DNA of 64,000 nucleotides from Sialis fuliginosa (lineage: Eukaryota; Arthropoda; Insecta; Megaloptera; Sialidae): NCBI GenBank assembly GCA_961205875.1, contig OY540809.1:25494267-25558266 (forward strand). The letters are read 5' to 3'. Every line of letters starts with the position of its first letter. Positions within the stretch are counted from its first letter, which is position 1. A program made the translations under genes and the position numbers. Shown in pieces: positions 1 to 12,613 of the stretch. Below the pieces are notes generated by a model, which ran no database searches, was not told the DNA's origin, and saw only the letters and a program-made list of their open reading frames with translations.

Positions 1-710
1 TTATATCATGAAAAATATTATATTTATTTGAGTTTTGGAAGTATGACGTTATAGAGGAAACATAGGCCCATCAAATAATGTATTACAATGTTGCATTTAA
101 TAACTTATAGATTTTTTATATGAGCGCAAAAAAAGGTGTGCAAAAATCGTTCCATAACTGGGTACTTTACCTTACTCAATGAAGAATCATCCGACAAAAA
201 ATATGTATAGTACCTTTTTTGTAGAGAATTTAAGTAGCTTTAATTTTGTATGTACCTAACTATTTTTGTAGTAAAATTAAAAGAAAGCCAAGAATTTTTT
301 TTTTTTTTTCACCTTGGATGATACTCTAAAGTGTAGAGCAAGAGGAATAGCATAACTAAACCCGATTTGTTATGTCGGTTATAAAACGCCATCTACACGA
401 ACTTTTGCACTCGGTTTTTTTTACATCGGTTATAGTTCAACCGGATTAACAGCACTGTGTAAACGTACTCATTGTTACATAATATAATTATTGTGATTTT
501 AAAATTATTTTTGTGAAGATATTTACAATAAAAAGTGATTTAATATTATGATTATTTATTTACTATATTTTAAGAGAACCTATGCTATAAGTAAATGGTA
601 AAAACTGTAAGAATTAAATAATATAAAAATTTAAATCTAAACAGAAAATTAAAAGGAAAATAGAATAACTCATAGAACTACAAATGTATAGATGGGGCGA
701 GTGCATACAA
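1..710. other. No recognisable feature
   Basis: AT-rich sequence with a T-run near 295-310 and no splice-supported coding segment. Nothing else could be supported here. Confidence 0.5.
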
Positions 711-843
711 TGTTCGGATTCACGGCAATAAGTGGTTAGTGGCCGGACCGGCGAGTTTTGATTGGTACATTCCATCAAAATTTCCATAAATCAGCCAATC
801 ACAAGTCACCGGTAACTAACCGCTTATGCCGTGAATCCGAACA
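711..843. mobile_element. Short hairpin MITE
   Basis: Terminal inverted repeats of about 28 bp begin GTTCGGATTCACGGC and close with GCCGTGAATCCGAAC, around a short loop. AAT sits just outside both repeats and may be the target duplication, but the pairing is ambiguous there. No coding capacity. It lies about 300 bp upstream of the Ig/LDLa receptor start, so it may sit in or near that promoter. The superfamily is not clear from the ends. Confidence 0.7.
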
Positions 844-1141
844 ATGGGTTAAGTACCACAATATTTATTTTATTTTTCTATAAAAAAATACAATATACGT
901 TGAGAAATTATTTTTCTATTTACTGCGACAATACCTCTTTTGACATTAATTTTATCACACGCAGAATAAATCCCATGGCTAGGGGCTTACTTATTCAAAT
1001 ATGTGTGTTATATGTCGCTAGCTTCCATTCCTTATACATATTCTTAATTCAATGACACAAATCAAATGCCAATATTTTTAAAATGGCGTCTGTATTCATG
1101 TAATTGTATCAAATTTTATATACATATTTTAGAAATGCACA

Positions 1142-4100
1142 ATGCATTTTATATTTTCCTTCCATTGTTTTATACTGTTAATTACAAGCTCTTTATGTAA
1201 GTTTATTTAAATATATATTTATATTAAAAAAAATATTGTGTCTATCACATTTAACCTAATTGTTACAAAATTATTGCAGGTTTGAAATTAGAAATATTTT
1301 CAAATGGAGTTGCGGTTGACCGTTCTCTTAACACAAAAACAAAAGAGACTTTACAACTAACTTGTAAATTATCAGAAGAACATGATAATGTGACCATTAT
1401 TTGGCGAGGGAAAAAGTAAGTTTTAATTTATTTTTACAAAATGACGCACTGGTTAATTTTGGATTGTTTTTAGTTCTTTTAGGTCGTGGAGTAAAAATGA
1501 ACCAATATTAAATATTCCGTCTGTGCACGGTACAGACAATGGCTTGTATACATGTATTTGTTTAGAATTGAATATATCGGCTACTTTTTGGCTACACGTA
1601 CAAGTTCCAAGTAAGTCTTACTTATTTAAAAATAATCATAGATGAATGAATGGATGCAAGTTATCACAACTTTAATTAACATTATAATAAGATAGTTCCT
1701 AGTAGCAGGGATTGAGTTCACGTTTGTAACTAAAATAATCCTCGGCTTTGCTATAGGAGATTGTCAAGCATAGATTGCCTAATCAAAGACAGTTGATTAA
1801 CCATTTCATTCTTAATTTCTTAATGTGTTTTTTTAGCATTTGACTAATTGTTTTTATACAGTCGAGTTTAGCCTAATACTACATTAAAAAAATTATTGAT
1901 AGTTTTGATATCTGATTGGTCTGATTGATAGCTGCTAAAAGATGTAGTTATTTTTACTTATTTGTTTAAAATAAGTTGGTATTGTTTGTATTCATTTTTT
2001 GTCTTGAAGTTTTTTCCTACTTTCAAGTTGTTTCATTCTGTGCAAGCGTGTGTGAGTGTAGTTAAATAAGTTAAATGTTTAAAATATAATCAAAAAGAGC
2101 TTTTATAATGAAACATTGTAAAAAGTATTAAAAATATGTTACATGCAAAATTTTTCATGGCTAATCTTCATCTTTTAATTGAATAAAATATTACAAAGGG
2201 ATTTAATTTTGTTAACAATTACTTTTTAAGAAAAGCCATTTTGCGGAGACCAAATGTTTGTCTGCTGGGATGCAGGCAATTGTATATACAGTTCCTACGT
2301 GTGCGATGGACGAAAAGACTGCAAGAACGGTGAGGATGAACATTTTACAGTGTGTGGCCGTGATCCTTGCGAGGATAAAATACGCAATTGTCGTGACGGA
2401 CGTTGTATACCTACAAGCTGGTGCTGCGATCCAGAGCTTGACTATAACTGTACGGTGAAAGAGAAACCGTCATGTTGTCGACAACAATATAAACGTGAGT
2501 TTATTGTGATTGTTGTGATACATTGAAATTAAATGTAATAATGTATTTTAATTATAGTTGTGCAAGATCATGATAGTGCAAATAATATAAGCAGCTTGAA
2601 AAGCAGTATTTTCAAAGCCACACTGTTTTCTTTGTGCTGTAAGTAGATTTATTTATTACATTATATACATAATGGGGTTTATCATTTTAACGTCCAAAAT
2701 TATTTTATGATGAATCTGTTTTTTTATGTTTCATTGTTACAGTCTATGTTCCTGGAAACTTATTATAATTTGTATGATCAAATAGTCGTTATTTAAAATA
2801 AAACAATCAAATTATATTATTTATTTTTACTTAATATTTTTAATATTTTGTTTCGACCCCTGAAACTGTCGAATGACCTTTTGATTATAACCCTTCACTC
2901 ACGATATATTTGCTTTTCAATGTCATTGTCAGAGCGTCCCCACCCCTCTAATTTCTTGATTCAAAAAATCTGAAAAAAATTTAGAATGTAGCTTTTAATT
3001 AGTACTTTCACTGAAAATTATAACGAATACTGTCAAAAAATTCTTTGGACCCCCCTCCCATAGACTGGAAAGCGTACTTACATTATTTTCATACATTTTA
3101 TCGAACATGTCCATTTTACCCCACTTTTCCCTCCATAATTCTAATAATTTTACATAATGACAACATTATTTTACAAAATATACTCACTAACATAATGGCA
3201 ACCTATAAAATAATCCGTTAAATCTTTATTTATAAAAACTTAAATATTCACGATTTTTTGTCATGGAGTTAGTCATTTTGTCTTTTAAGTTATATCAGTT
3301 TGTATATAAAAAACTATTTAAAGATACCATCTGCTACAATTTTCATAGAAAAGTTTTTGTTTGAAAACCCTTAGTTTTTTAATAATATTAACAAATATAC
3401 TGAGATACACAATTTATAAAGCTCAAAAACTCTCTTTATTAATGAATAATTCAGAGAACCTTTGATTGCTATAACCAAAATAATTTTTTATGGGTGCAAC
3501 AGTATCACCTTAACATATCCCCAAATATAACTCACTAGAAAGAGCTAACAATTTTTTAAAGCATCGGCAATACGTGGCCGTTCAAAGCTGTTTATGGAGG
3601 GGTTCTCCTCCTTCATAATTAAAAAAAATAGCATGGTTAAATTCTCTGAGACATATATTATCCGATTTTCATAAAATTTGTTTGTAGAACACGATAAGCC
3701 AGTAAATGATCAAAATCAAGACTAGCTTCATCGCTTATTTGACGCGCCCTACTTTAAATCAAAATATCGGCTAAATTTCCCCAGTCCCGACTAGGGACTC
3801 TTCGCTTTCTTAAAGATAAAGTATTTCTGAAGCCATTTCAGGAGGTATTTCTAATCTTTCCATTTTTTCCTTAATAAAACCTAATTTTAATGCACACGTG
3901 TCAATTTTATGTAAATAAATATTTACCGTTACAAATAACTAATTTTACCTTACTATTTTTTTTTTTTTGTCATTTTATAACCTCCAGTCCTCTTCCCAAC
4001 ATTAATTTTGACCTCATTAATTACTTAATGTTCGTTATCCTTTTTACCCCACTTTCCCCTAAACGCAACAACTTCTGACCTCGGGACTCATTGAATTCTT

Positions 4101-6364
4101 TAATGAGAAATACTATTGGATACATTTCCAAAATAAAATTTAATCTAATAATTATGTTTTAATTAAATGCTAATTTGCCTGTACTATTTATTTTAAATAA
4201 TTTTTAATTTGATGTAACTTATATTTTAATTTTCGAAAAAACACTGATAAAATATTTTAAATAAATAATTATAATTTGATTTTTTCATTTTTGTGCAGAT
4301 ACTTTACGGCCACATGTATTTAAATGTTTTTTGACATTTATTTGAATTTACAATATTAGAAACCATTGATAAAAATGAACGCAAATCTAAAAAAAATATA
4401 TAAAATAATTTGGGGTGCTAAAACAAGTAACCCGTTAGGGTAGTGTTCTTCCTGATTTTTTAAAGTATTTAAGTATTCCTGAATTCTGACATTTGGTTAG
4501 TTTTTGGCAAGTTGTTTAACCGGAAGTGATATTTTATTTAGTCGCTTTTTGTTGAATCTTAATTTCTTCTAAAAACTTGTTAATTTACAAGCTGTATTTT
4601 TTTTAAATTTCATTAAATGGTATTTGTTTTTATGCGATAGTAAAATAAATTTGAAAATTTATAGTTATATTTTTGTTAATAATTTACATTAACTTTGTTC
4701 AATTAAAATACCGGTGTTATTGATCTACTTTACTCAAATACCTGTAACTAAATAACTCATCGAAATAATTGGAAATTTTATTTAGAATATAAAACTAAGT
4801 ATAAACCGCAGAAGCATTGGTATTCTTGAAATATTTATTAAAATATTTCAAGAAGAAGCATTGGTATTCTTGAAATATTTATTAAAATATTTCAAGAATA
4901 CCGATGCTTCTGCTGTTTGTTTGTTGAGTTTTTGTCACCAAACCTGAGAGAGAGAAAAAATGGAGAATGTCCTATGATATGAATCATTTATTATATTTAA
5001 AACTGTTTTTCCTTTATTGTTAACTATTTTAGTTCCTGTATTTCATTCCAAACACTAGTTGTTACTTCCTCTTTCAAAATGGTTACATTTGCAAATTTTT
5101 TCTATGAACATTCACGGTTTGTATTAAAGATTGATGACATTTTAAACTAACCTGATTAAGTAATTTAATTGTTATTTATTTATATGATATTGATAAAAAA
5201 ATCTTTTGAAAAATTGGAATTTTTCTTCCAAATCCAGTAGGTGCAGTGATATTCTTCTTCTCCATTTCTACTTGCCTTCTCGTACTCTGTCGCATCCACA
5301 TCCACTCTTGCCCGGCAAACCAGGACATCCGTGAGGTTTGTGCCCGCACCCGTATACCTTTCTATGACTTCTATTTGTACTTAAACCGGAACTGGAACAA
5401 CCTAGACCATTCACGGGCGCTCTGTAGGTCTTCGAGCAGGTGCTATACACGCCAATCACAGATAGATAGTCCTGGAGAAGAGGAAAATGGGAGATATCTA
5501 GGCAGAAATGCACTACCACATAGTATATTGCTTATGTCGTATGTCAATAATGAAGTCCAGTATGTGCATAGGTCTAGCAATCCTCCGCCTTACTCTGAGG
5601 TTGATAGTAACGAAGTAGAACCTCCCCCGCCATATGTGAGTAGAGAAAACATCGCTGGGAATCAAGTGAATGTTGATACCAGCGATACTCAAGAGAATCA
5701 GAGGTTTCGAAGGGGATATGCTCTTGTTCCGACAGAAAGTGATGATGATAATATCATAACAACTACCATTAATGATAATTCAAGAGATTCTGATAATAAC
5801 ATCGTCGATTCCGATCAAAATAACAGGAATAAAAATATGAAACTGCTTAATAAAGGGACAAATGAAAGTTCTGATAACTATGTGACACCTAATGCATCTT
5901 TCGCTAGTGCAGATTCATTTGTGAGCGTAGATTCTAACAGTAATGAGAGGAGGCGGAAATTTGATATAAAGAAGTTGCGTTTAGATTTTTTTGGAGCAGG
6001 AATAAACCAACCAGAAATGAATGGGAACGTGTTTGAAGAAGAACAAGTTTCTGCGCATTGTTCTAGGTACAGAGACAGTCCAGATTTGCGTGAAACCCAC
6101 GTGGAGAATAGCACATCGAGATCTCAGGAGGATTTAGTGGATAATAGAGCGTGCGGGAGCTCTTTGAGGCAGGTACCATTGTTGAAATACAACAGTGGGA
6201 GTCTGGAAGTTGCAAAGCAGAGTAAAGAGGTGGCAGTGACACGACACAGCATTGCAGACCTATCGCCAAGCGCCAGCAATGAGTACAGATGTTTTCAGGT
6301 AGCTGATTATCAACATATGTTGACTTTGCCTTTGAGGGAGAGTTTTATAGGGTTGAAGAAATAA
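1142..6364 (+). CDS. Ig / LDL-receptor class A type I membrane protein with PPxY tail
   Basis: Predicted 595-residue single-pass receptor in six exons: 1142-1196, 1280-1415, 1483-1610, 2231-2494, 2558-2638 and 5241-6364. All introns are GT-AG and all phases agree. Residues 1-19 form a signal peptide. An Ig domain follows, with C47, W60 and the D82-x-G-x-Y-x-C88 signature. Two LDLa repeats follow: C111, C118, C124, C131, C137, C148, then a second from C153 to about C189. Residues 215-238 form a hydrophobic helix created only by the exon 5-6 join. The acidic, Ser/Asn-rich cytoplasmic tail has PPPY (336-339) and PPPPY (349-353), which usually bind WW domains of Nedd4-family ubiquitin ligases. 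The layout recalls vertebrate LDLRAD3/LDLRAD4, but the Ig domain differs, so orthology is not claimed. An alternative exon 3 acceptor at 1474 would add three residues. A polyadenylation signal lies at 6469. Confidence 0.78.
2743..2768 (+). CDS. Alternative terminal exon of the Ig/LDLa receptor
   Basis: A T-rich tract ending in ACAG precedes this exon. It accepts exon 5 in the same phase as the distal exon at 5241. It adds FYVPGNLL and a TAA stop (2766-2768), giving a 229-residue protein that ends in a short hydrophobic tail and has no cytoplasmic domain. AATAAA follows at 2797-2802. The splice site and the nearby polyadenylation signal suggest a real alternative end, either secreted or lipid-anchored. 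No transcript was available, so a chance exon is possible. Confidence 0.45.
2797..2802 (+). terminator. Polyadenylation signal of the short receptor form
   Basis: AATAAA, 29 bases after the stop codon of the alternative terminal exon and inside intron 5 of the long form. Confidence 0.4.
2803..5240 (+). other. Large last intron of the receptor gene
   Basis: Intron 5 of the long form runs 2639-5240, far longer than the other introns (about 60-620 bp). It is AT-rich and includes the alternative terminal exon and the hairpin at 4807-4914. The open frame at 3890-4078 is low-complexity and not supported as coding. Confidence 0.6.
4807..4914. repeat. Duplicated hairpin
   Basis: A segment of about 50 bp containing GCATTGGTATTCTTGAAATA is present twice in tandem. 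Each copy has an internal palindrome (TCTTGAAATATT / AATATTTCAAGA), and the outer ends GCAGAAGC / GCTTCTGC also pair, so the whole block can fold in alternative ways. Confidence 0.75.
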
Positions 6365-6468
6365 CATGCAATTTATTGAAAATTAATTTATGTTTTCCTA
6401 AGTATCATTTTTTGGAACAGATGCACTTAATTTAGAGATATACTAAACAGTCGATCTGTGTCAAAAGA

Positions 6469-6474
6469 AATAAA
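6469..6474 (+). terminator. Polyadenylation signal of the long receptor form
   Basis: AATAAA about 105 bases after the TAA at 6362-6364, the first such signal downstream. Confidence 0.5.
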
Positions 6475-9400
6475 AAAACAATATCCACTTTAAATGCGTA
6501 TTGTAAGGCAAAGTAACGTAAGCGATATTTTTCTAATTTTACAAGGGGCAAAAAAACTGAATAATATAATCCCAGATGATATAATTTTATTAATTTTCTT
6601 TAACCACTCAACAGTTGAATTACAAACTCTTTGCCCGAGCCATGCTCGGACTAGACTGGGAACTGGTTAATAATATGTACTTTGATACTTTTGACTTAAC
6701 CGTTATAGAGGAATAGAAAAATAATGATTACTTATCAATAAAATGGTGCTTAAGATATTTTATAAGATACTTTTAATTGGAGGTTTAAGATATTTTAAAG
6801 ATATATTAAACACCTTTGCAATGTTTCATATATATGTACAAAAGTGGACTACCAATTGATAGTTGATTTATTAAATAAACAAGCAATAATAAAACTCACA
6901 ATTAATAAGTACGATATTTTAAAATATTTTAAGTGCCATTACGATACAATATCATAGTCGATTACAATATTTTGTAAAGCAGATATTGGTACTTCCGATT
7001 CTTTATCTGGTTACGATATTTCAAAAAAACAATGGTGGATACGATTATATGATAGTCAAAGTTTTAACTGATTTTTTTAGCGGGAAAGAGAACTTTGTTT
7101 CTTACGAGACTTTCAGAATCAATGTGTAATAACAGACAGATTATCGTAACAACCATAACTCAAATTTCGCAAAAAATATTGCTTACGATTCTTTGCCTTG
7201 TAGGGGACGATATAGGAAAGCTAAATATCTTTTCACATTATTTAGAATTGTTATTTTCTATTTTTAATTTATTATTTTAATCAAAAATTGATATAAAAAT
7301 CTGTCTGTGAATCTTAACAATAAAACTAGGAATACGATGAATTTTGTAAACTGACCGAGGTAAGCAGATTGAGGAGTTATATATATTTTTTTATCATTCT
7401 CATGTTAATGTTAAATTGAGAAATGCTATTATTTTTATGAGTAAATCGAGAGTGATCTGTTCCAAAGCGTTTGTGGGAAAATAAAGTAAAACAATATAGG
7501 TTTTCTCCTTCTCATCAAAAGAACTACAGGTTGTGTAGCAATAATACAAATGCTCAAAACGTTTTGCCTTTTTGTCTTGCCTTATTATGTATTATGTAGT
7601 AGCTGTAAGAATTATTTGCACCGTGTGCCATGAAAATGAAGTGTTTTCTCTGAAAAATTGTAAAATTAATTTTGTATTTTTGTAGAGAGCTTGAAACACC
7701 CATAAAAGTATAATTGACGTTTTTAGATAAAATTTTAAGATTTATTTTCATATTTATTATTTATTTTAAACTACTTAAAGGTCCTATGATAGAAAATATG
7801 CATAATTTTTACCTCAAAAGTAATTCTTAATATTATTAATTAGCTAGCTGTGTAGGACATATCAAATTATGTTATTGTTTATTATGAAAAAATGACCAGG
7901 GTAAAGATTTTTTACAGGCGGTAACAAATTTTTCTGGTTTTCTATATTTTTAATCTCTTAAGCCTTAGGTAGGGAATTTCAGAGACTTATAACAGTGCTT
8001 AAATATGTTAAAAATATTTGATGAAAAGGTTAGGTTTTCTTAATAATAATTCCGGGTACTATAAAGAAATTTTTTGAACAGGGTATCAATCATATATTAC
8101 AGTTTCAATATATTTAATAATGTTTAACAATGGTGATATATATGATAATATCTTGTACAGTATAATATCTTTATAATATCGGATATAATTGTGTCTATTA
8201 GAGAAAATTTTGTTTTTTTCCAAAAGAGAAAAAAATTAATTTGACAATAAACAAATGGTATATTCAAGTTTTGTTGATACATGCTAGAGAAAAAAATTCT
8301 CATTCCTTATTGAATTCAAAAAAATGCTTTTACTTATCTTGACATAGAAGTAAAACAATATTTTTGTTTGTAATAGACACATTTTTACCTCGTAGGTGTT
8401 TAAATTTTTAAATATGTAAAATCCATTTGATGAGAAGGTTATAATTTCTAAACAGTTATGTCATTATAATTTATGTGGAAAATAGGGATTTATATTCTAT
8501 TCAGACTGATTTATTTTATATTTTGTAGAGCGGCCATATTATCATTGGCTTTTGGAAATACTATATAATATTATATATAAATATATATATATGTTGTTGG
8601 ACATTTACCGGTTATTCACCAATGTAAGCGTGCCATATAGGTTGTTGTTTTTAGGCTTAATGTTGTAATATAGTTCTTTTTGCTATTGAAGGGGTCATCT
8701 TTGAAGTTTAACAAAATTATTTTAAAAAAATGTATATTTATATCTTTATATGTATTTTTGTGACTTTTTACAGAAAAAATATGAAGTTATTTTAATTAAA
8801 TTAAAAAAAGAAGACTTATATAAAGTTTGTTTTTTAAAACTGAATTTTACCAATAAAATTAGATTAAGTTGCAGAGTTTTTGATGTCTTAATACTGTAAA
8901 ATATTTATTATGGAAATGCATTTTTATGAATGTAATTCTAAAATATTTTATAGGTATAATTTAACTAGCTTAGATATAGTGTATTATTAACGACAAATAT
9001 TTAATACTGAATTAAAAAATACTCGAAATATCTTAAGCTTTGTTTAAAAACAATTAATGCTGTTGAAAGTCCATTTTTTGAATTTAGCGTAAGTCATCAT
9101 GTAAATAGTAATAATACTAAGGCAGTTGTTACTTTGTGAATAAGTAGTTTTTATGTTGTATATACTTAACTAAAAATATATTTAATTAAGTTAAAAGTAC
9201 ATTAATTAACTAATGTTATATACATAATATGTTATTAAATTTTTTATTTTTATTATGAATAAAAAATGTTTCCTGTAAAATTTTTATGATTTTCAGTAAA
9301 GTTGAAAAGAAATGATTCAATGGGGTTTCAAAATCTTTTATCTTTTCTTTTCTTATGTTTTTCTTTGTTTAAAATGGGATTTTTTTTGTATTTCCAAATG

Positions 9401-11322
9401 TTGATGGCTCCCTTCTTGCTTATAACTATAAGAAAACAAACATTATATTAATGTATATAAATATAGAATTATAAATGCATACTACTGCAATAAGATCGAA
9501 AAATTTCATGCATTAACTTTGGAAGATTTCAGAGGGTGATGAAAATGCTCTTTAAGAAATAAGAAAATACACTGACAATGAGTGAATTAAATATCCTAAT
9601 ATGTGAACCTATGTACCCAAAGTCCATGATACTTGGCTTACATGTTAACCTTTACCTGCGTTGATCGGCCCAACAGCAACTTCCCTTTCCGTAATATTTT
9701 CGTTCTGTTATTATTGTTATTGACAAGATTAAGAAGAAAATAGTATTGGAAGTTTTCAATACGAAGAAAGTAAAAAGCGCACTTATGGAGAATTTAAAAA
9801 AAAATTGTGAAATTGATTTTTGCCTATATTCTGAATATTTGTAAAATTGCTTTTTACAAGAATGGAAGTTTAATTAAGTAAATGAAGGACAACTTTAAAG
9901 AGCTAAAACGTTTAATGTATCAATTTTTATTTTATTTGTCATTTCAAATACGGGTACATTTATATTTCTTCAGTAATATTTATTTTATTTCTCTTTTTTT
10001 AAAATGTCTTCCTATGTATTGAATTTAAATGGTTGTGCAATTTGTATACCTAATTATTTTTACAGATGTGTTATATTTCATCTTTGTAAATACATATATT
10101 GCTTATTGTTACGTTTGTTGAAAAGTGTGGCGTCGAGATCATTGCTTGAAAGGGCTAATGTTAAATTTGGTGCTAATGCTAAATTTGGTGCTAATGCTCG
10201 TCCTCCATTTAACCCCACGCTCTCGGCGTCACTGATGTATATTTTAGAGTATTGTTAACAAGAATTGACTAAATGCATATTCTAATAAAGTAGAAAAGTG
10301 GAATTATCTGTCGATTATTTAATTTTTTTTTGTTCGTTTCTCTATTTTTACTTTAATTATCTATTTTCACCAGTTTCAGCAACTGAAAGAGAAATTCCTT
10401 TTTGAGATTATTACAAAAATTATTTTTGAAATATTTTTTTATGTGGAATTTATTTTATTATCACGTTATTACTTTATTTATTTTTTACAGTTGTGTGAGA
10501 ATTTTACTTTATACGAGAACAATTTTCATGTTTTCAGCAAGTTATTATCTTTTTTTTAGGATTTCATCATTTTTCTTTTTAAATCCCGTAAGAATTATAG
10601 AAGTAAACTTATAAATGTTTTTAGCAAAAATATACAATTCCTTTATCTGAATTTTTTTCTTATTTTTACATGCTTTCTAAATTATTTACACATAATTTTG
10701 TTAAAAAGTGTGTACATAATATCACTAGAAAGAGAGGCAACGTCCGATGAGAGAAGACCGGAAATAAAATATGGTGAGTGTAACCCTTCCTCCTTCCGAG
10801 TTCTAAAAATAAGCCTCTGGGAAATTTATCTAACGATTATACACATCAACGCGTTCGCATTTTTCACACACACGGTGTGAGCATTCATGCGCGTGGAGTA
10901 ATTAATCGTAATCAGTACAATTTGAACCCTTTGAAGGTAAAATAAGGTTCTAAATAACGACAAAATTGCTCAAATGATGAAGATAACGAATTTTATTTTA
11001 ATTTGCATTTATATATATATTAATTATCACTGATATTAACACTGCATAAAGCTTATACCCAGAATCTAATAATCACTTAAATATTACGATGGAAGCCTTC
11101 AATCTGGAATAATGCTTTGAAATAATTGATGTTTAAAGAAATATGAAGAAAATAAAATATATATAATATAAAATCTATTACAGATTAAAAATCGGCTGAC
11201 TAAATAATCTGAAAGACTGACCGATTCCCATCTAAAAAATTGGGCAACTATCGGTCGTATAGCGTGCTATGTGTGCGCTCCCACCACTAACTCAACTGTT
11301 TAATCGGGGAGAAATTGGTTTA
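6475..11322. other. Long AT-rich stretch without recognised genes
   Basis: Nearly 5 kb of very AT-rich sequence. It holds an (AT)n tract near 8571-8592 and a short 18-bp tandem repeat near 10154-10198 (unit GCTAATGCTAAATTTGGT). Open frames up to 84 codons are rich in F, I, Y and L, as expected by chance. At 11190-11300, motifs such as a CGGTCG/CGGCCG-like core and GTGTGCGCTC resemble parts of the adjacent Harbinger element, probably an older fragment. Confidence 0.5.
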
Positions 11323-12053
11323 GAGTAGGCGCACACTACAGACCAAACTATCGTACAATAGTTTGGTCGAATTGGACTGCACCCCCGCACACTGCTACAA
11401 CTAAACTGTCGGATTGGTGGTGGGTGCGCACACTGGCCGATATTCAGTGATTGAACAGAAATGTTGTCGAGAAGAGCTGCTATTATTGCCCTTATTATAA
11501 AATGGAGGAGGAGGAGGAGAATGATTAAGAAGCCGAGAATATTGGGTACATCCAATACAGTGATAGATTGTTGCGAGGAAAGTTTTACATGCTGCATTCT
11601 AAATTACTTGAGTCAAATTGATTCCATCCTGGTACAACTGCCTCGCAAACATCCAACCACAGATTTTTTTTTATGTTTACATCCGAATATTTTTTTAAAC
11701 TCTTTGTACAGGGCTGGTCATTTCTCGATCTCTTCAATGAGGTTTTCTATTGTTTCGTCTGTTATCAACGCCATTGTTAGCACTGTTTACACACATACAA
11801 CACACAGGTAATATTTGTAGAAACAGACTAAATAATCGGCGAATGTGCGCACTCGTATAGCGCTCCATGGTACTTAAGTAGTCGGCCGATAGTTGGCAGA
11901 CTAAAGAGTTTGAAGGGAATCGTACTGCCTTTCAAACTTTATCGTCGGCCGATTTCGAATCCTTTGAGTGTGCGCACTCGCATATATCTCTATGGTAATT
12001 AAAAGACCGATTAAACTATCGGCCGATCAAAAGTCTGTAGTGTGCGCCTACTC
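11323..12053 (+). mobile_element. Decayed PIF/Harbinger element
   Basis: 731-bp element with inverted repeats starting GAGTAGGCGCACACTACAGA and ending in the complement. It is flanked by TTA at 11320-11322 and 12054-12056, the 3-bp target duplication expected of PIF/Harbinger. Around 11500-11640 the plus strand encodes, in different frames, an acidic run (EEEEEN), then REYWVHPIQ, then RLLRGKFYMLHSKLLE. These resemble the start of Harbinger transposases, where a WVHP motif follows a charged stretch. Stops and single-base shifts separate the pieces and the DDE catalytic part is missing, so it cannot move itself. Confidence 0.75.
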
Positions 12054-12116
12054 TTAAAGTTCGAACCTGATCAAATTATCGGCCGACTAAAAGTCTGTAG
12101 TGTGCACGGGCTCTTA
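12054..12116. mobile_element. Second Harbinger-like terminus
   Basis: Directly after the element above, a related end reads AAGTCTGTAGTGTGCACGGG and then CTCTTA. It resembles the inverted repeat of its neighbour. No left partner was found, so it is a solo remnant or the end of an older host element. Confidence 0.45.
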
Positions 12117-12478
12117 AAATTAAATTAAATGTCTGAAAGAACAGCGTAAAAAGGGATGAAGGATATCTGTTATTCGAGATTATGGATGGCATAAAATCAT
12201 GATCATAATGGTGGTAGTCTGATGGTTTGTCTTTATTGCTAAATAAACATATCCAGTAGGATTTGGCATCTATTTACATAATATATTAATTAATATTTTT
12301 GGTGCCCTTGGTTTTTATAGTGAACGGTGCTCTAGTTTTTCTCTTTTTGTTGTTATATATATTTTCTTCCAAAGGATAGATAGAATCATTTATTCATAAA
12401 GAAACAAAATAAGGAGGCAAATTGTAGTAAATTCATGTAACACAAACATTTATGTTGGTTTTTTATTCAAAGTGAAAT

Positions 12479-12613
12479 GCCGTGTTTAGACCAAAGAAAA
12501 CAAAACAGCAACACGGTGTTTGAAAACACATCGTATTTAAAAATGCATAGGGTTTATTGCACTTTTGTCAAAAAGACGATGTTGCTGTTTTGTTTTTTCG
12601 ATCTAAACACGGC
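12479..12613. mobile_element. Hairpin MITE
   Basis: Inverted repeats of about 33 bp begin GCCGTGTTTAGACC and end GATCTAAACACGGC, each followed inward by a CAAAACAGCAAC-type segment. The loop is short and non-coding. No clear target duplication. Confidence 0.7.

Noticed and set aside
2254-2526. A separate 90-codon LDLa gene
   Set aside because: It is exon 4 of the receptor gene read through the donor at 2495 into the intron.
5246-6364. A 372-residue protein starting at GTG 5246
   Set aside because: GTG is not a usual start in eukaryotes. An acceptor directly precedes this stretch and its phase matches exon 5 of the Ig/LDLa gene, so it is the last exon of that gene.
10004-10258. An 84-codon frame with a VKFGANAKFGANA repeat
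   Set aside because: The repeat is a short 18-bp tandem duplication in otherwise chance-like coding; no start context, signal or neighbours support a gene.
11461-11811. A 116-codon plus-strand gene
   Set aside because: The meaningful Harbinger-like motifs lie in other frames of the same DNA. This frame's Arg-run is a shadow of the acidic run.
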